Assembly (NCBI RefSeq): GCF_009765785.1
Contig: NZ_LMUT01000012.1
Location: 953,425-1,017,424 of the forward strand
Direction: 5' to 3'
DNA: 64,000 nucleotides
Source: Granulicella sp. L46
Lineage (GTDB): Bacteria > Acidobacteriota > Terriglobia > Terriglobales > Acidobacteriaceae
The first letter of the stretch is position 1, and the number at the start of each line of letters is the position of its first letter. The translations under genes and the position numbers were made by a program. The notes below the pieces were generated by a model, which had not been told where the DNA came from, did no database searches, and saw only the letters and a list, made by a program, of their open reading frames with translations. Of the stretch, positions 36,323-45,013 are shown piece by piece.

Positions 36323-37033
36323 CTAGTCCTTTGGAGGTTTCGTCGGGCATTGAGCATCGAAGGCGGCCTGCATCTTGCGCAGTTTCAGCACGCCATAGAA
36401 CACGGTGATCACCATCGCCACAACCAGAACCCCATCAAGGTGTCTCTCCATGTCGAAGGAGCCTTGGCGATTGGCTATGTAGCCCGAGGCTACCAAGACG
36501 AGAATCCCAAGGTTGATGATCCAGTTCACTGGTTTCGACACAATGTAGTCCAAAGTCCCGAACCCACCCAGCTGGTAAAGCATGAATGGCAGGATTGCGA
36601 CCATCGGCAGCAGTTCCGATGCGCCCAGGGTCGGGTCAACGGTACCTGGCGTTATGGCGTGGAGCAGCCGGCTATGAGCCAGTTGATGGAATAGCGCCGG
36701 GATTGCACAGAGTAGCGGCACCACGGCAAGCAGCTCTAGCACTAGCGACCCGCTCCATGTACCGATTTTTGATGTCGTATCGGCGCCCTCGCCCGACTGT
36801 TGGGTGCCGATGAAGAGGCCACCCACGATGGCCGCCGCGCTGGAAAGCATCAGCAATTCGATGGTGATGCCAAAGCTCTCCGGCTCCCCCGCCTTGAGTA
36901 GCAGCATCGCTAGAAAGCCAGGGGTGTAAAACATGACGCGGACGAGTTTCGCCCAAACGCGGGCGTCTCGCTCAGGGGGAAGAATTGGGAGCGGACGGCC
37001 GTCGGTTCCAACTGTTGGTCTTGCCTTCGACAT
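36323..37033 (-). CDS. Multi-pass membrane protein, unknown family
   Basis: 236 aa with about six hydrophobic segments (near residues 30-45, 58-78, 95-120, 140-165, 170-190, 200-220) and a proline-rich start (GRPLPILPPERDAR). AGAGGAC before the ATG at 37033. I do not recognise a family. A regulon dyad stands 88 bp upstream. Confidence 0.7.
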   Translation of the reverse strand: MSKARPTVGTDGRPLPILPPERDARVWAKLVRVMFYTPGFLAMLLLKAGEPESFGITIELLMLSSAAAIVGGLFIGTQQSGEGADTTSKIGTWSGSLVLELLAVVPLLCAIPALFHQLAHSRLLHAITPGTVDPTLGASELLPMVAILPFMLYQLGGFGTLDYIVSKPVNWIINLGILVLVASGYIANRQGSFDMERHLDGVLVVAMVITVFYGVLKLRKMQAAFDAQCPTKPPKD

Positions 37034-37121
37034 GATCTTGTCCTCTGGGTGCGGCAAGTGCTGCGGTTAATAGCAGAGTAATACTGGAGCACACTCTACA
37101 GACTTCGAAATGTCTCCACAC

Positions 37122-37137
37122 CTGTCAGAATTAACAG
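37122..37137 (-). promoter_or_regulatory. Regulon dyad CTGTCAGAATTAACAG
   Basis: TAGAGT (37093-37098) starts 24 bases after it on the minus strand, in front of the membrane protein gene at 37033. Confidence 0.75.
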
Positions 37138-37349
37138 TCGAGTAGTGGTCTGCATGGCCGGCCCGCAGGGAGTTTGGCCTGTTGGATGGGCGATCTTGAA
37201 GTTGACCGCAAAACGTCTGCTACCGAATCGTAATCCGATTTTGCCCCGGTGCGATTTGACATGGAGTTTGGTGCGCGGTTGACAGAAATGCATTCAACTC
37301 GCGGCAAAATGCGTCAGCAGGCTTGCTGCTGGGAGGATTATTTACCACG

Positions 37350-37365
37350 CTGTCACATCTGACAG
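37350..37365 (+). promoter_or_regulatory. Regulon dyad CTGTCACATCTGACAG
   Basis: GATACT (37390-37395) starts 25 bases after it on the plus strand; the gene at 37628 is 262 bp downstream. Lies in a gene-free stretch (37034-37627) that otherwise shows nothing recognisable. Confidence 0.7.
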
Positions 37366-37627
37366 TTGCGCGGCAATTTAACAATCGAAGATACTGCGGG
37401 TGTCAGTTCGTTCCAACACATCTGATACGCGTGACTCGATGTGAGCGTGTCGGAGCCTTCGGATTTGACCGCATGCCGCCTTGCTGCTGTTTTCGGAGAT
37501 GGCGACACATCGCTGTAGACAGCAACGATCGGACAGATCGATAGCAAAACATTTCAACCGGCCCAATTTATCAACTGTATCCGCTCAAATCGGAAATGCT
37601 ACACAGAGCCACAGATTGGAGAAAAAA

Positions 37628-38230
37628 ATGCACAGACAAGTAAAAATTGCAAAGGTCGTCATCGGTGCTGGGCTTCTGGTCGGATTGTTCATGGTTTCCT
37701 CCTTGCCTGTATCCGCGGGAACAAAGACCGAAACGATTGAAGCTCAAGCGATGGGAACGGGAACTCAGCTTGGTCAGAATATCGGAGTGACTCTGAACAT
37801 CTATGAGTACTCAACCCAGGCGGACAGGCAGATCCTCGTTACCGCATTCAACAAGGGCCAGGGCCAGGGATTGTCGAACGCTCTTCAGAAGATGAAGGCG
37901 GTGGGCCATGTTGAGATTACCGGAACTCTGGGCTATGACTGTTCCTTTATCAAGATGACTCAGACGCCGACGGGCCGAAAGATTGTCTTCGTGACCAATC
38001 GCCAGATTCGGTTCGGCGAAGCTTTCTTTGACACGCAATCTCAGTCGTTCAATCTCACCGCGGGCGTTCTCGAAATCAACGACCAGGACAAGAGCAAGAG
38101 CACAGGCGTCCTATACCCTGCTGCCGAGCTAGTGCTCGATAGCCAGGGCCAACTGCAATGGGACCTCACACAAAACCCATGGAAACTGGTCGACGTGCTC
38201 GACTGGGCAGGGACTCCCGGCGTCAACTAG
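37628..38230 (+). CDS. Secreted protein of unknown function
   Basis: 200 aa. Signal peptide MHRQVKIAKVVIGAGLLVGL ending near PVSAG. The mature part is soluble-looking with regular strands (VTLNIYEYSTQADRQILVTAF, GHVEITGTLGYD) and no cysteine pair. GGAG 8 bases before the ATG at 37628 decides the start; the frame is open to 37481. First gene of a unit with the Cys-rich protein 102 bp downstream. Confidence 0.7.
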   Translation: MHRQVKIAKVVIGAGLLVGLFMVSSLPVSAGTKTETIEAQAMGTGTQLGQNIGVTLNIYEYSTQADRQILVTAFNKGQGQGLSNALQKMKAVGHVEITGTLGYDCSFIKMTQTPTGRKIVFVTNRQIRFGEAFFDTQSQSFNLTAGVLEINDQDKSKSTGVLYPAAELVLDSQGQLQWDLTQNPWKLVDVLDWAGTPGVN

Positions 38231-38332
38231 AACACCTTCGCGTTCAAGGAGCTGTCATCAATAGACCCGACTGACGCTATGGGACGATTCGTCTTGCTAC
38301 CATCGCCCGTGAGCGTCGAATTGTGAGGCACT

Positions 38333-38836
38333 ATGAAGATCCAACGAACTTCCGTACTTAGCTTCTCTGCGCCGCTACTTGCCTTCTCTTTGCTATCAGG
38401 CAGCGCGGCTGCTCACTCACAAAACAGTAAGGATGTTTGCGCAGACCCCAGTGCTGCTGCTCAGATGTGCACCGCCGTCAACACCTGCGGCTCCGGCTCT
38501 ACTTCGTGCAGCGTGGATGTGAAACGGACCGCTGATTCTGCGTCGGCGACTCCCAGCATTCCGAAAGCAAAGGGCAATTCCCTATTCTGTGTAAATGTCG
38601 GGACCACAGTTACATGGAAGAGCACCGACAAAGGCGACGGCTTTATCGTCGATTTCGGCGCGTCATCGCCGTTCGATCCTAGCGGCGCTATCAGGGGCGG
38701 ATCCGCCCACGCTGTTTCCGTCGTCGCAAAGGGAACGGGGTGCTTCAAGTACTCCGTGAGTGCCTGTCATTCGGGTGAGGTTTACGGAATGTGTGGAACC
38801 GCAAACCCTGTGATCATCGTCTTCGATAAGAAATGA
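38333..38836 (+). CDS. Secreted cysteine-rich protein, possible cupredoxin-like fold
   Basis: 167 aa. Signal peptide ends near AAAHS. Eight cysteines in the mature chain (DVCADP, QMCTAVNTCGSGSTSC, LFCVNVG, GCFKYSVSACHSGEVYGMCG). NVGTTVTWKSTDKGDGFIVDF and FKYSVSAC resemble the strand pattern of cupredoxins, but the usual first histidine ligand is missing, so copper binding is doubtful. Unknown function, export expected. Confidence 0.62.
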   Translation: MKIQRTSVLSFSAPLLAFSLLSGSAAAHSQNSKDVCADPSAAAQMCTAVNTCGSGSTSCSVDVKRTADSASATPSIPKAKGNSLFCVNVGTTVTWKSTDKGDGFIVDFGASSPFDPSGAIRGGSAHAVSVVAKGTGCFKYSVSACHSGEVYGMCGTANPVIIVFDKK

Positions 38837-38988
38837 GTGTACGAGTCAGGCGTTAGTCTGTCCTCGAGGATTCGGTAACGAGAAGGAAGGATTCATGCGC
38901 GGCCGCTAGACCCGGCAGGTTGAATCAGAGGGCTCTCCCGCTGCGCGACGGTGCCGTCATTTCTTTTTGGGTCTCTGGCAGAAGATCG

Positions 38989-39639
38989 CTAGGATCGTGG
39001 CGTTAGAATCTGCTCCTGAATTGCATATTGAACAAGATCAGCATTTGTTTGCAGGCAAAGGCGCTGCATCAGTTTGTACTTATGAAACGCTACGGTGCGG
39101 GGAGTCAGCGTGAGGATGTATGCAACTTCTTTCATGGTCCGCCCTTCCGCTAACAACTTAAGGACTTCGAGCTCTCGATCGGTGAGTCTCTTCCGGCTGA
39201 GATGCGGTTCGGTTTCGAGGGCTAAACCTTCGATGGCGTGCAGGGTTGATGCAGAGATGTAGCGCTTGCCTTTCAACACTTCGCGGACAGCACTCACGAG
39301 GTTCTCGTCGTCAAGGGATCTTCGCAAATACCCCGATACTCCGCCCCGCGCTGCGTCGGCGGCGATATCAGCGTCAATCGTGGATGTAATGTACACAATC
39401 CGGACCATGCGAGTCAGTTTTTTGAGGCGCGCACGAGTCTCGAGATGATTGGTCCAACTTTCGCCCAGATCAAGGATGATGACGTCGGGTTTAAGGTCTC
39501 GCACCGCTGCCATGAGGGCAGGTTCGTCCGCAACGATGCTTACGACCTGAAACTCCGGCTGCAGAAGCTTTGCGTATTCCTCAGAGAGGCGAATTTGATC
39601 GCTTGCGATAAGCACCCGCGGCCACGTTACGGGACTCAT
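38989..39639 (-). CDS. NarL/LuxR-type response regulator with degenerate receiver domain
   Basis: 216 aa. Receiver domain (residues 1-125), then a LuxR-type helix-turn-helix (LTDRELEVLKLLAEGRTMKE and LTLTPRTVAFHKYKLMQRL). The acidic pocket reads LIASDQ instead of two acidic residues, and the conserved lysine is replaced (GYLRRSL), while the phospho-acceptor D in VIILDLG remains; phosphorylation may be altered. AAGGAG supports ATG 39639. No kinase nearby. Its recognition helix nearly equals that of the regulator at 42699. A dyad and -10 lie 301 bp upstream. Confidence 0.85.
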   Translation of the reverse strand: MSPVTWPRVLIASDQIRLSEEYAKLLQPEFQVVSIVADEPALMAAVRDLKPDVIILDLGESWTNHLETRARLKKLTRMVRIVYITSTIDADIAADAARGGVSGYLRRSLDDENLVSAVREVLKGKRYISASTLHAIEGLALETEPHLSRKRLTDRELEVLKLLAEGRTMKEVAYILTLTPRTVAFHKYKLMQRLCLQTNADLVQYAIQEQILTPRS

Positions 39640-39940
39640 TCTGTGCTCCTTCGACCGGCTTTGCGAGATCAAGGCCTGCTTGACTCGACCTATCAGCCGA
39701 TCCGTCTGTAGATCGGGATTCGGCAATGGCCGCTTCCCCATGTGCAATTCGTCGCGGAATGAAAGGTTCTTGCAGCTACTTGTTACACGAGGTCGATCAA
39801 CTGAGGCAGAAGCTCGGCACTAAGTCCCACATCGACCGGAAAATTCAGACGACTCTCCAGATGACGGATTCTGAATCGTCATTTCGACTGTTGGCATTTC
39901 ATCTAACTGGCAGAATAATTTGGCTGTTAATCGGCGACTA

Positions 39941-39956
39941 CTGTCAAAAAGAACAG
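39941..39956 (-). promoter_or_regulatory. Regulon dyad CTGTCAAAAAGAACAG
   Basis: TATTCT (39912-39917) starts 24 bases after it on the minus strand, directed at the response-regulator gene at 39639. The 337-bp gap holds an overlapping plus-strand frame without coding signs. Confidence 0.72.
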
Positions 39957-39976
39957 CAGGCGATCGTTCCAGGTAC

Positions 39977-41260
39977 CTATGTCGCTTTCGGCAGCCGGGA
40001 TGTATCAAAGAGAACCTGGTCCTGCCACCAAAGCTGCTCAAAGAAATCGCGAGCGAGGTCGGCAATCCCGGTTTCCTTCGGGGAGGGAGCGGCGACGCGA
40101 ACGATTTCCGCGATGGAACGTTTTCCATCGATTGCATCAAAGAATCGCTTCTCGATAGCGTTAACTGGCAGGAATAGGTCCCGGAACGTGTGGCTACGAT
40201 TGATTAGAACCGCGGCGGCTCCGGGGGGAAGCCTTTCGAGCACGCATACTGTATCAGCCATCCTTATCGGCACATAATCAAGCCAGCCGCCGTGCGCGAA
40301 ATCAATCTGGTTTAGTTGGGCTGAACTCTCATTGTGATATACGACGGCGCTGTGGCGGACCATGGTACCCCGAAAGAGTTCGACCGCGGCAAACTGCTGC
40401 TCCAAAGAGATTTTCTCCAACCGCGGAGTCTGCGGAAGCCCGGCGATGACCCCACACCTTGCAGAGTAGGGCGCCTGACGCGTCCATCGGCCAAACGCAA
40501 GACCAGCCCTTTGGAGAAACTCAAACAATTGCGGTACCGAATAAGCTCGGTCCTGGGGATGCAGCAAGGCATCGGCGAGCTCTGCCTGGTCGCCGAAATC
40601 GGGTGCCGTGCGCAGGAGAGTTTCCATGGGATGACCGGGAGGCAGAGATTTGAGCGCAGTGACTAGATCCCGAATCGCATCATCCGATGCGGAGATATCG
40701 AGCCGCCTGCAGAAGTCCTGCAGCATGTATATGCCGGCTCGGCCATAAGGGGCGTACACCATGAGATGCATCGCTCCGTCTGGTTTGAGCACACTGCGCA
40801 ATGCGCCGAGACCCGCGTCAGGTTCGACGAGATGGTGGAGAACCCCGGTGCAAATAATCTGATCGAAACTGTCGCCTAACTCCCCTGCCCTCTCGACCGG
40901 AAGTTGCTGCAAGCTAAGGTTTGTTAAATTGTGTTTTCGCTTGAGTTCTTCGGTCTTGCACAAACTTGTTGCGCTGAAGTCAATTCCGGTGATCTGGGCG
41001 CTAGGCCACCGGATCGCGTATTTGGCGGCCTGGGATGTACCGCAGCCGGCAACGAGAATCGAATAGTCTTCCCTATAAGTTTGAGCTGGCCAGAATAGAT
41101 GAAAGTCGGCTACGCGTCTCTGGTAATCGTCCCAGAGGCGACCGTAGTTTTGGAGGTTATCGACAGGTCGAGGGTAGGGATAACGATCGTAGAAATCCTG
41201 GACCTCAGGGGAAGCCCCAAGGCCCGTCAATTGCGGATCGTAATGATTTTTAATCGTCAT
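39977..41260 (-). CDS. SAM-dependent methyltransferase with C-terminal PqqD-like tail
   Basis: 427 aa. Motif I ILVAGCGTSQAAKYA near residue 65, TGIDFSATSL, and FDQIICTGVLHHL identify a class I methyltransferase. The last 70 residues (SHTFRDLFLPVNAIEKRFFD, then AIDGKRSIAEIVRVA) look like a winged PqqD/peptide-recognition module. Target unknown. The start is uncertain: ATG 41260 fits the family start (IKNHYDP), but frames extend to 41344 and no good ribosome site is seen. Downstream of the receiver-only gene at 41431. Confidence 0.78.
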   Translation of the reverse strand: MTIKNHYDPQLTGLGASPEVQDFYDRYPYPRPVDNLQNYGRLWDDYQRRVADFHLFWPAQTYREDYSILVAGCGTSQAAKYAIRWPSAQITGIDFSATSLCKTEELKRKHNLTNLSLQQLPVERAGELGDSFDQIICTGVLHHLVEPDAGLGALRSVLKPDGAMHLMVYAPYGRAGIYMLQDFCRRLDISASDDAIRDLVTALKSLPPGHPMETLLRTAPDFGDQAELADALLHPQDRAYSVPQLFEFLQRAGLAFGRWTRQAPYSARCGVIAGLPQTPRLEKISLEQQFAAVELFRGTMVRHSAVVYHNESSAQLNQIDFAHGGWLDYVPIRMADTVCVLERLPPGAAAVLINRSHTFRDLFLPVNAIEKRFFDAIDGKRSIAEIVRVAAPSPKETGIADLARDFFEQLWWQDQVLFDTSRLPKAT

Positions 41261-41430
41261 GATTGGTTTGGTTTCTGAACATAGGCTCCTGGGTGAACCA
41301 TTCACGCGATTTCGGGCGCCACCTTGATTCAGCATAACGGGCAATGGACGTGCGAGAACGACGATGCCGGTAATCCGGACAAATATTTGGCTGCCGTTCC
41401 GAGTGAGGACGGTGACTGACAGCGGAGCGG

Positions 41431-41829
41431 CTACGGGCGGTGCCCTTGAGGAGAAATAAAGATCTGGCTTGAGAGCACAGACCTTAAAGCTAATCCGAGA
41501 TCCGCATTCATTCGAGATTTGAAGACGTACCCTCGCCCGCCCGCGCCAATTGCCGCCCCAATGAAGTCAGGGTCTTCATGAATAGACAAGAATACGATTT
41601 GACCCGCGTAACCCTGTTGGCGCACCTGCCGGGCGATCTCGATGCCGCTGTGCTGTCCCATGGAGATATCCAGGACCATGAGATCCGGCCGAAGTCTCGA
41701 CACTTCAGCGCATACAGAGCCGCCATCCACGACCGTGCCAATGACCTGATAATTGCTCTCAAGCATTTCCACGACGTGATGCAAGAAATCTCGATTATCG
41801 TCGGCAAGTAGAACCCGTGGTGATGACAT
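41431..41829 (-). CDS. Single-domain response regulator (receiver only)
   Basis: 132 aa CheY-like receiver with all key residues: LLADDN, phospho-acceptor D in LMVLDIS, FLSIHED and the lysine in GYVFKSR. No output domain. It could act as a phosphate sink or signal by protein contact. Own dyad and -10 upstream. May be transcribed with the methyltransferase gene 170 bp downstream. Confidence 0.85.
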   Translation of the reverse strand: MSSPRVLLADDNRDFLHHVVEMLESNYQVIGTVVDGGSVCAEVSRLRPDLMVLDISMGQHSGIEIARQVRQQGYAGQIVFLSIHEDPDFIGAAIGAGGRGYVFKSRMNADLGLALRSVLSSQIFISPQGHRP

Positions 41830-41948
41830 TGTTCTACCCCACTTCGTCTGTTCGCCATGGAGCGTTCTGCTCTAAATCCATGATCGCGGCTCGCGATGAG
41901 AAGGCGACCCTTGATGACGAATCTATGACTTCCTAATCTTTCTGCCTA

Positions 41949-41964
41949 CTGTCACTTTTAACGG
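41949..41964 (-). promoter_or_regulatory. Regulon dyad CTGTCACTTTTAACGG
   Basis: One mismatch in the second arm. TAGATT (41920-41925) starts 24 bases after it on the minus strand, upstream of the receiver-only gene. Confidence 0.7.
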
Positions 41965-42294
41965 TATGTTGAAGTTATCTTTCAACTTGAACTTTCGTGA
42001 CCCGTAAGTTTTGACAGCTGGCTTGATGGCGATACCTCCGGACGAAAGTCCAGCCAGGATAGCCAGCCATAGAGCCGAGTGAGATGGATTGCGGTGTGAC
42101 GTTGTGGATTCTGTAAGAAACGTGGCGCGGTATTGCGGAGGTAGTTTTTCTGTACGCGTCGCCGTCGAGCTTTAGTCGGCGCAGGGTCCGTCAATGGGCC
42201 ACCACTCCATCAGCAGCCCACCGAGGTTGGCCGGGTGCGCTCGCATACCTCGAGGCCACGGATGGGCGTGCTAGATTCTTCCGGGCATCTCACA

Positions 42295-42310
42295 CTGTCA
42301 GTTTTGACAG
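42295..42310 (+). promoter_or_regulatory. Regulon dyad CTGTCAGTTTTGACAG
   Basis: A perfect dyad arm match. TAAGAT (42334-42339) starts 24 bases after it on the plus strand, directed at the NarL-type regulator gene (start 42699, leader about 350 bases). Confidence 0.78.
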
Positions 42311-42570
42311 TTGGTTTACCCCTGCACTGCCAGTAAGATTTGCGATAAATTAGGGAGCATCACTGAGAAGGGGTTGTTCGCGCGCAAGCAGCAATATCGC
42401 CGCTGTTAGTCGGTTGATATCCCCTCCTCGCGTGTTCGCTCCAATTCCACTGAGACCGTTCCAGCTTAGCGGCGCTTTCGCGTGTGCAATGGAGTGGTGA
42501 TGATGAGCAAGGACGGGCAGGACCCGGCCAGGATTTTTTCCGGGTAAGCTGCAAAGGTTGATAGGATGTT

Positions 42571-42702
42571 ATGAACATTTCATCTTTGAGAAAATCGGTT
42601 CGACAGGTCAATGACTTAGGGGCGCAAGCGCCTGGAGTCATGTGCCAGTCCAGTCACGGGCCAGATTTCCCCAAACTTGAACGGTACAAGGGGGAGCTTT
42701 GA
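42571..42702 (+). CDS. Possible 43-aa leader ORF coupled to the response regulator
   Basis: ATG at 42571 with AGGA upstream opens a frame (MNISSLRKSVRQVNDLGAQA at the N-terminus) whose stop TGA overlaps the TTG start of the next gene as TTGA. The overlap suggests translational coupling, but composition gives little proof that it is coding. Confidence 0.3.
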   Translation: MNISSLRKSVRQVNDLGAQAPGVMCQSSHGPDFPKLERYKGEL

Positions 42703-43352
42703 GCCAAACCAATCGTCCTCGAGTTCTGATCGCCGATGATCATTTCTTTGTAGCTGAAGCCTGTGCGCGAATTCTGGAGCCAGAGTTAGAAGTCGCTGGC
42801 ATTTTTACGGATGGACAGTCTCTTTTGGATGCCGTTCCGGCGCTCAAACCGGATGTCGTCCTCCTTGATGTTGGAATGCCGCTGATGAATGGGCTGGAGG
42901 CAGGCAAGCGAATCAAACGGCTGCAACGCACAGTCAAGATTGTATACTTGACGATGAACCCCGATCTAGGCGTCGCAGCTGAGGCCTTCCGGTGCGGGGC
43001 ATCCGGCTACCTGCTGAAAACCTCCGCCGGCACAGAGCTCATAACGGCAGTTCGCGAAGTTCTTAAAGGCGAATACTATGTCTCTCCTCTCGTCACGAGT
43101 GATACCGACGGCTTTTTTCTCGATATCCGGGTGTCGGACATGGGGCAGGAGATTCTCACGAGCCGACAACGAGAGGTCCTTCAGCTGCTGGCGGAGGGAA
43201 GATCGATGAAGGAAATCGCTTATATCCTCAAGCTGACTCCTCGCACCGTTGCGTTTCATAAATACAAGGTTATGGAACGGTTGCGCGTGAAAACCAACGC
43301 GGGATTGGTGCAGTATGCAATCCAACAACACGTCATCTCGCCAGGAATGTAA
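42699..43352 (+). CDS. NarL/LuxR-type response regulator
   Basis: 217 aa from TTG with GGGGGAG upstream. Intact receiver (LIADDH, phospho-acceptor in VVLLDVGMP, VYLTMN, lysine in GYLLKTS) plus a LuxR-type DNA-binding domain (SRQREVLQLLAEGRSMKEI and LKLTPRTVAFHKYKVMERL). The C-terminal domain is nearly identical in the recognition helix (TPRTVAFHKYK) to the regulator at 38989. No histidine kinase is encoded nearby. Best candidate activator of the dyad regulon; its own promoter carries a dyad, implying autoregulation. Confidence 0.9.
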   Translation: MSQTNRPRVLIADDHFFVAEACARILEPELEVAGIFTDGQSLLDAVPALKPDVVLLDVGMPLMNGLEAGKRIKRLQRTVKIVYLTMNPDLGVAAEAFRCGASGYLLKTSAGTELITAVREVLKGEYYVSPLVTSDTDGFFLDIRVSDMGQEILTSRQREVLQLLAEGRSMKEIAYILKLTPRTVAFHKYKVMERLRVKTNAGLVQYAIQQHVISPGM

Positions 43353-43474
43353 ATAGCGCTTATGTGTCCGTGGAAAGCACGCTACGCCGCGGCATTTGTT
43401 GCGCGTAAGTCATGAGCGAAGTGAGAGGTCTAATCGAGGCGGCTTAGTCGGGCCTTGATGTGCTCCGGCTGGTA

Positions 43475-44884
43475 TCAGTTGGTAGCTACGGGTTCGGCTT
43501 CGACCGGCGAGAGTTCCAGCTTGCTGAATGGCGACGCAGGATTTTGGTCTCCATGACATCTGCGAAACTTGTTGCCGCTGCCGCAAGGGCAGAGCGCATT
43601 GTGTGTCTGCTCCGCATCGCGATCGGCTATGATCCCCATGACTTCAGATGGGGCGCGACGCTTCTGAAGCAACTGGGCCATCAGCACCATGGTCGGGCCC
43701 GTATGCATGAAGAACAGTTCAAGCCCTTCGCAAAGATAGTTCTGTCCAGGCTCTCCGTCGCGCGAGACGCCAAACCGGTCCTTGGGGCAGCCACCGTTGC
43801 AAAGGTTCCTCACTTTACAGTCCTGGCATTGCTTAGTGAGCAGGTTGCGTTTGTCATCACCGAACTTACGCTGTTCAGGCGACGCCACCATTTCCAAAAG
43901 AGTCTTCTGATGGATGTTGCCGAGAAGGTATTTGGGCTCAACGAAATGGTCGCAGGAGTAAAGGTCCCCGTTGTACTCCAGCGCCGGCCCGTACCCGCAG
44001 GTTGGGGCGTGGATGCAAAGCAGATGACGGCCGAAAAATGCTTCGAGCGTCACATCGAATAACTGAACAAACACTTCGCCTACATCATGGCGAACCCATT
44101 CCTCGAAGATGTCAATGAGGAACTGGCCGTATTGCCTGCTGCCCACGGTTCGATTGGTGACCATGTTGCCGGACTGCGTGTAAAGCATGCGCTGGCCGCC
44201 AGCCTGCTCACTCCATCCCAGGTTTGCGATATTGATCGTGTCAGCGTTGGCTCGCTCGACAATGGGGATGAACTGGACCCACTTTGCACCCATTTCGTCG
44301 CGAAAAAAACGATAGACCGCACGACCGTGTTTTTCGTTGGCGGCATTCACCGTGCATAGGACGTTGAAGTCCACATCATGCTTGCGCAGGTAGCGCCAGC
44401 CCTTCATTACCTTGTCGAAGGTGCCCTGCTTGCCGCGGTCGAGGCGATAGGTGTTGTGGATCTCGCGGGGGCCGTCGCAACTGATACCGACAAGAAAATT
44501 GTGCTCCTTGAAAAAGGCACACCACTCGTCATCCAGGAGGATTCCGTTGGTCTGAAACGTGTGTTCAATGGTTTGCCCGGGCCGACGGTACTTCTGCACG
44601 ATTTCGATGGACTTTCGAAAGAACTCGACCTTCATGAGCGTGGGCTCGCCGCCCTGCCAGGCAATCGTCACGGTCGGCGTGCGATGCGAATCCAGGAGTT
44701 GCTGGATGTAGAGTTCGAGTGTTTCGTCCGACATCCGATGCTTTTCGTTCGGATACAGGGCGTCTTTGGACAGGAAAAAACAATAGGTGCAATCAATGTT
44801 GCAGGTTGACCCGCTTGGCTTTGCCAGAAGGTGAAAACCCGGCGGCGCATCCTGGGGACGACTAGCATCAGCCATCAAATTCAT
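43475..44884 (-). CDS. Anaerobic sulfatase-maturating enzyme (radical SAM/SPASM) with C-terminal SEC-C motif
   Basis: 469 aa. CNIDCTYC is the radical-SAM C-x3-C-x2-C motif near residue 29. GFHLLAKPSGSTCNIDC and IAWQGGEPTLM are typical anSME text. SPASM cysteines follow (CGYGPALEYNGDLYSCDHF, CQDCKVRNLCNGGCPKD). It oxidises the sulfatase Cys or Ser to formylglycine without oxygen. The C-terminus carries CPCGSGNKFRRCHG, a SEC-C zinc motif not usual in anSME. Start uncertain among ATG 44884, 44875 and TTG 44908. The sulfatase client is 11 kb to the left. Confidence 0.88.
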   Translation of the reverse strand: MNLMADASRPQDAPPGFHLLAKPSGSTCNIDCTYCFFLSKDALYPNEKHRMSDETLELYIQQLLDSHRTPTVTIAWQGGEPTLMKVEFFRKSIEIVQKYRRPGQTIEHTFQTNGILLDDEWCAFFKEHNFLVGISCDGPREIHNTYRLDRGKQGTFDKVMKGWRYLRKHDVDFNVLCTVNAANEKHGRAVYRFFRDEMGAKWVQFIPIVERANADTINIANLGWSEQAGGQRMLYTQSGNMVTNRTVGSRQYGQFLIDIFEEWVRHDVGEVFVQLFDVTLEAFFGRHLLCIHAPTCGYGPALEYNGDLYSCDHFVEPKYLLGNIHQKTLLEMVASPEQRKFGDDKRNLLTKQCQDCKVRNLCNGGCPKDRFGVSRDGEPGQNYLCEGLELFFMHTGPTMVLMAQLLQKRRAPSEVMGIIADRDAEQTHNALCPCGSGNKFRRCHGDQNPASPFSKLELSPVEAEPVATN

Positions 44885-45013
44885 GTGTGCATCTTTCTGC
44901 ACCGCCAAACGAGATAGGCAGCCACTTTGGAATTTGGTTGATCAGAGTCGCTGTTCCCGACAGAGATTCGTCATCCTTCTCAGGAAACTAATCCGTTCGT
45001 TTCACGGTGGGAA

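Larger units (their letters stand above)
41830..42570. other. Long gene-free regulatory stretch
   Basis: About 740 bp without a credible gene between divergent response-regulator genes. It contains two regulon promoters (41949 leftward, 42295 rightward). Short minus-strand frames here have no coding signs. An untranslated RNA is possible but not supported by a visible structure. Confidence 0.5.

Noticed and set aside
38252-38267. Dyad before the Cys-rich secreted protein
   Set aside because: Half-site only and no -10 at 24 bases; the gene probably follows the upstream gene in one transcript.
39726-40277. 183-aa plus-strand frame starting in front of the methyltransferase end
   Set aside because: Its second half is antisense to the methyltransferase, its first half covers a regulon promoter, and no domain is visible.
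42360-42641. 93-aa minus-strand frame in the empty region
   Set aside because: No ribosome site, irregular composition, and no partner gene.
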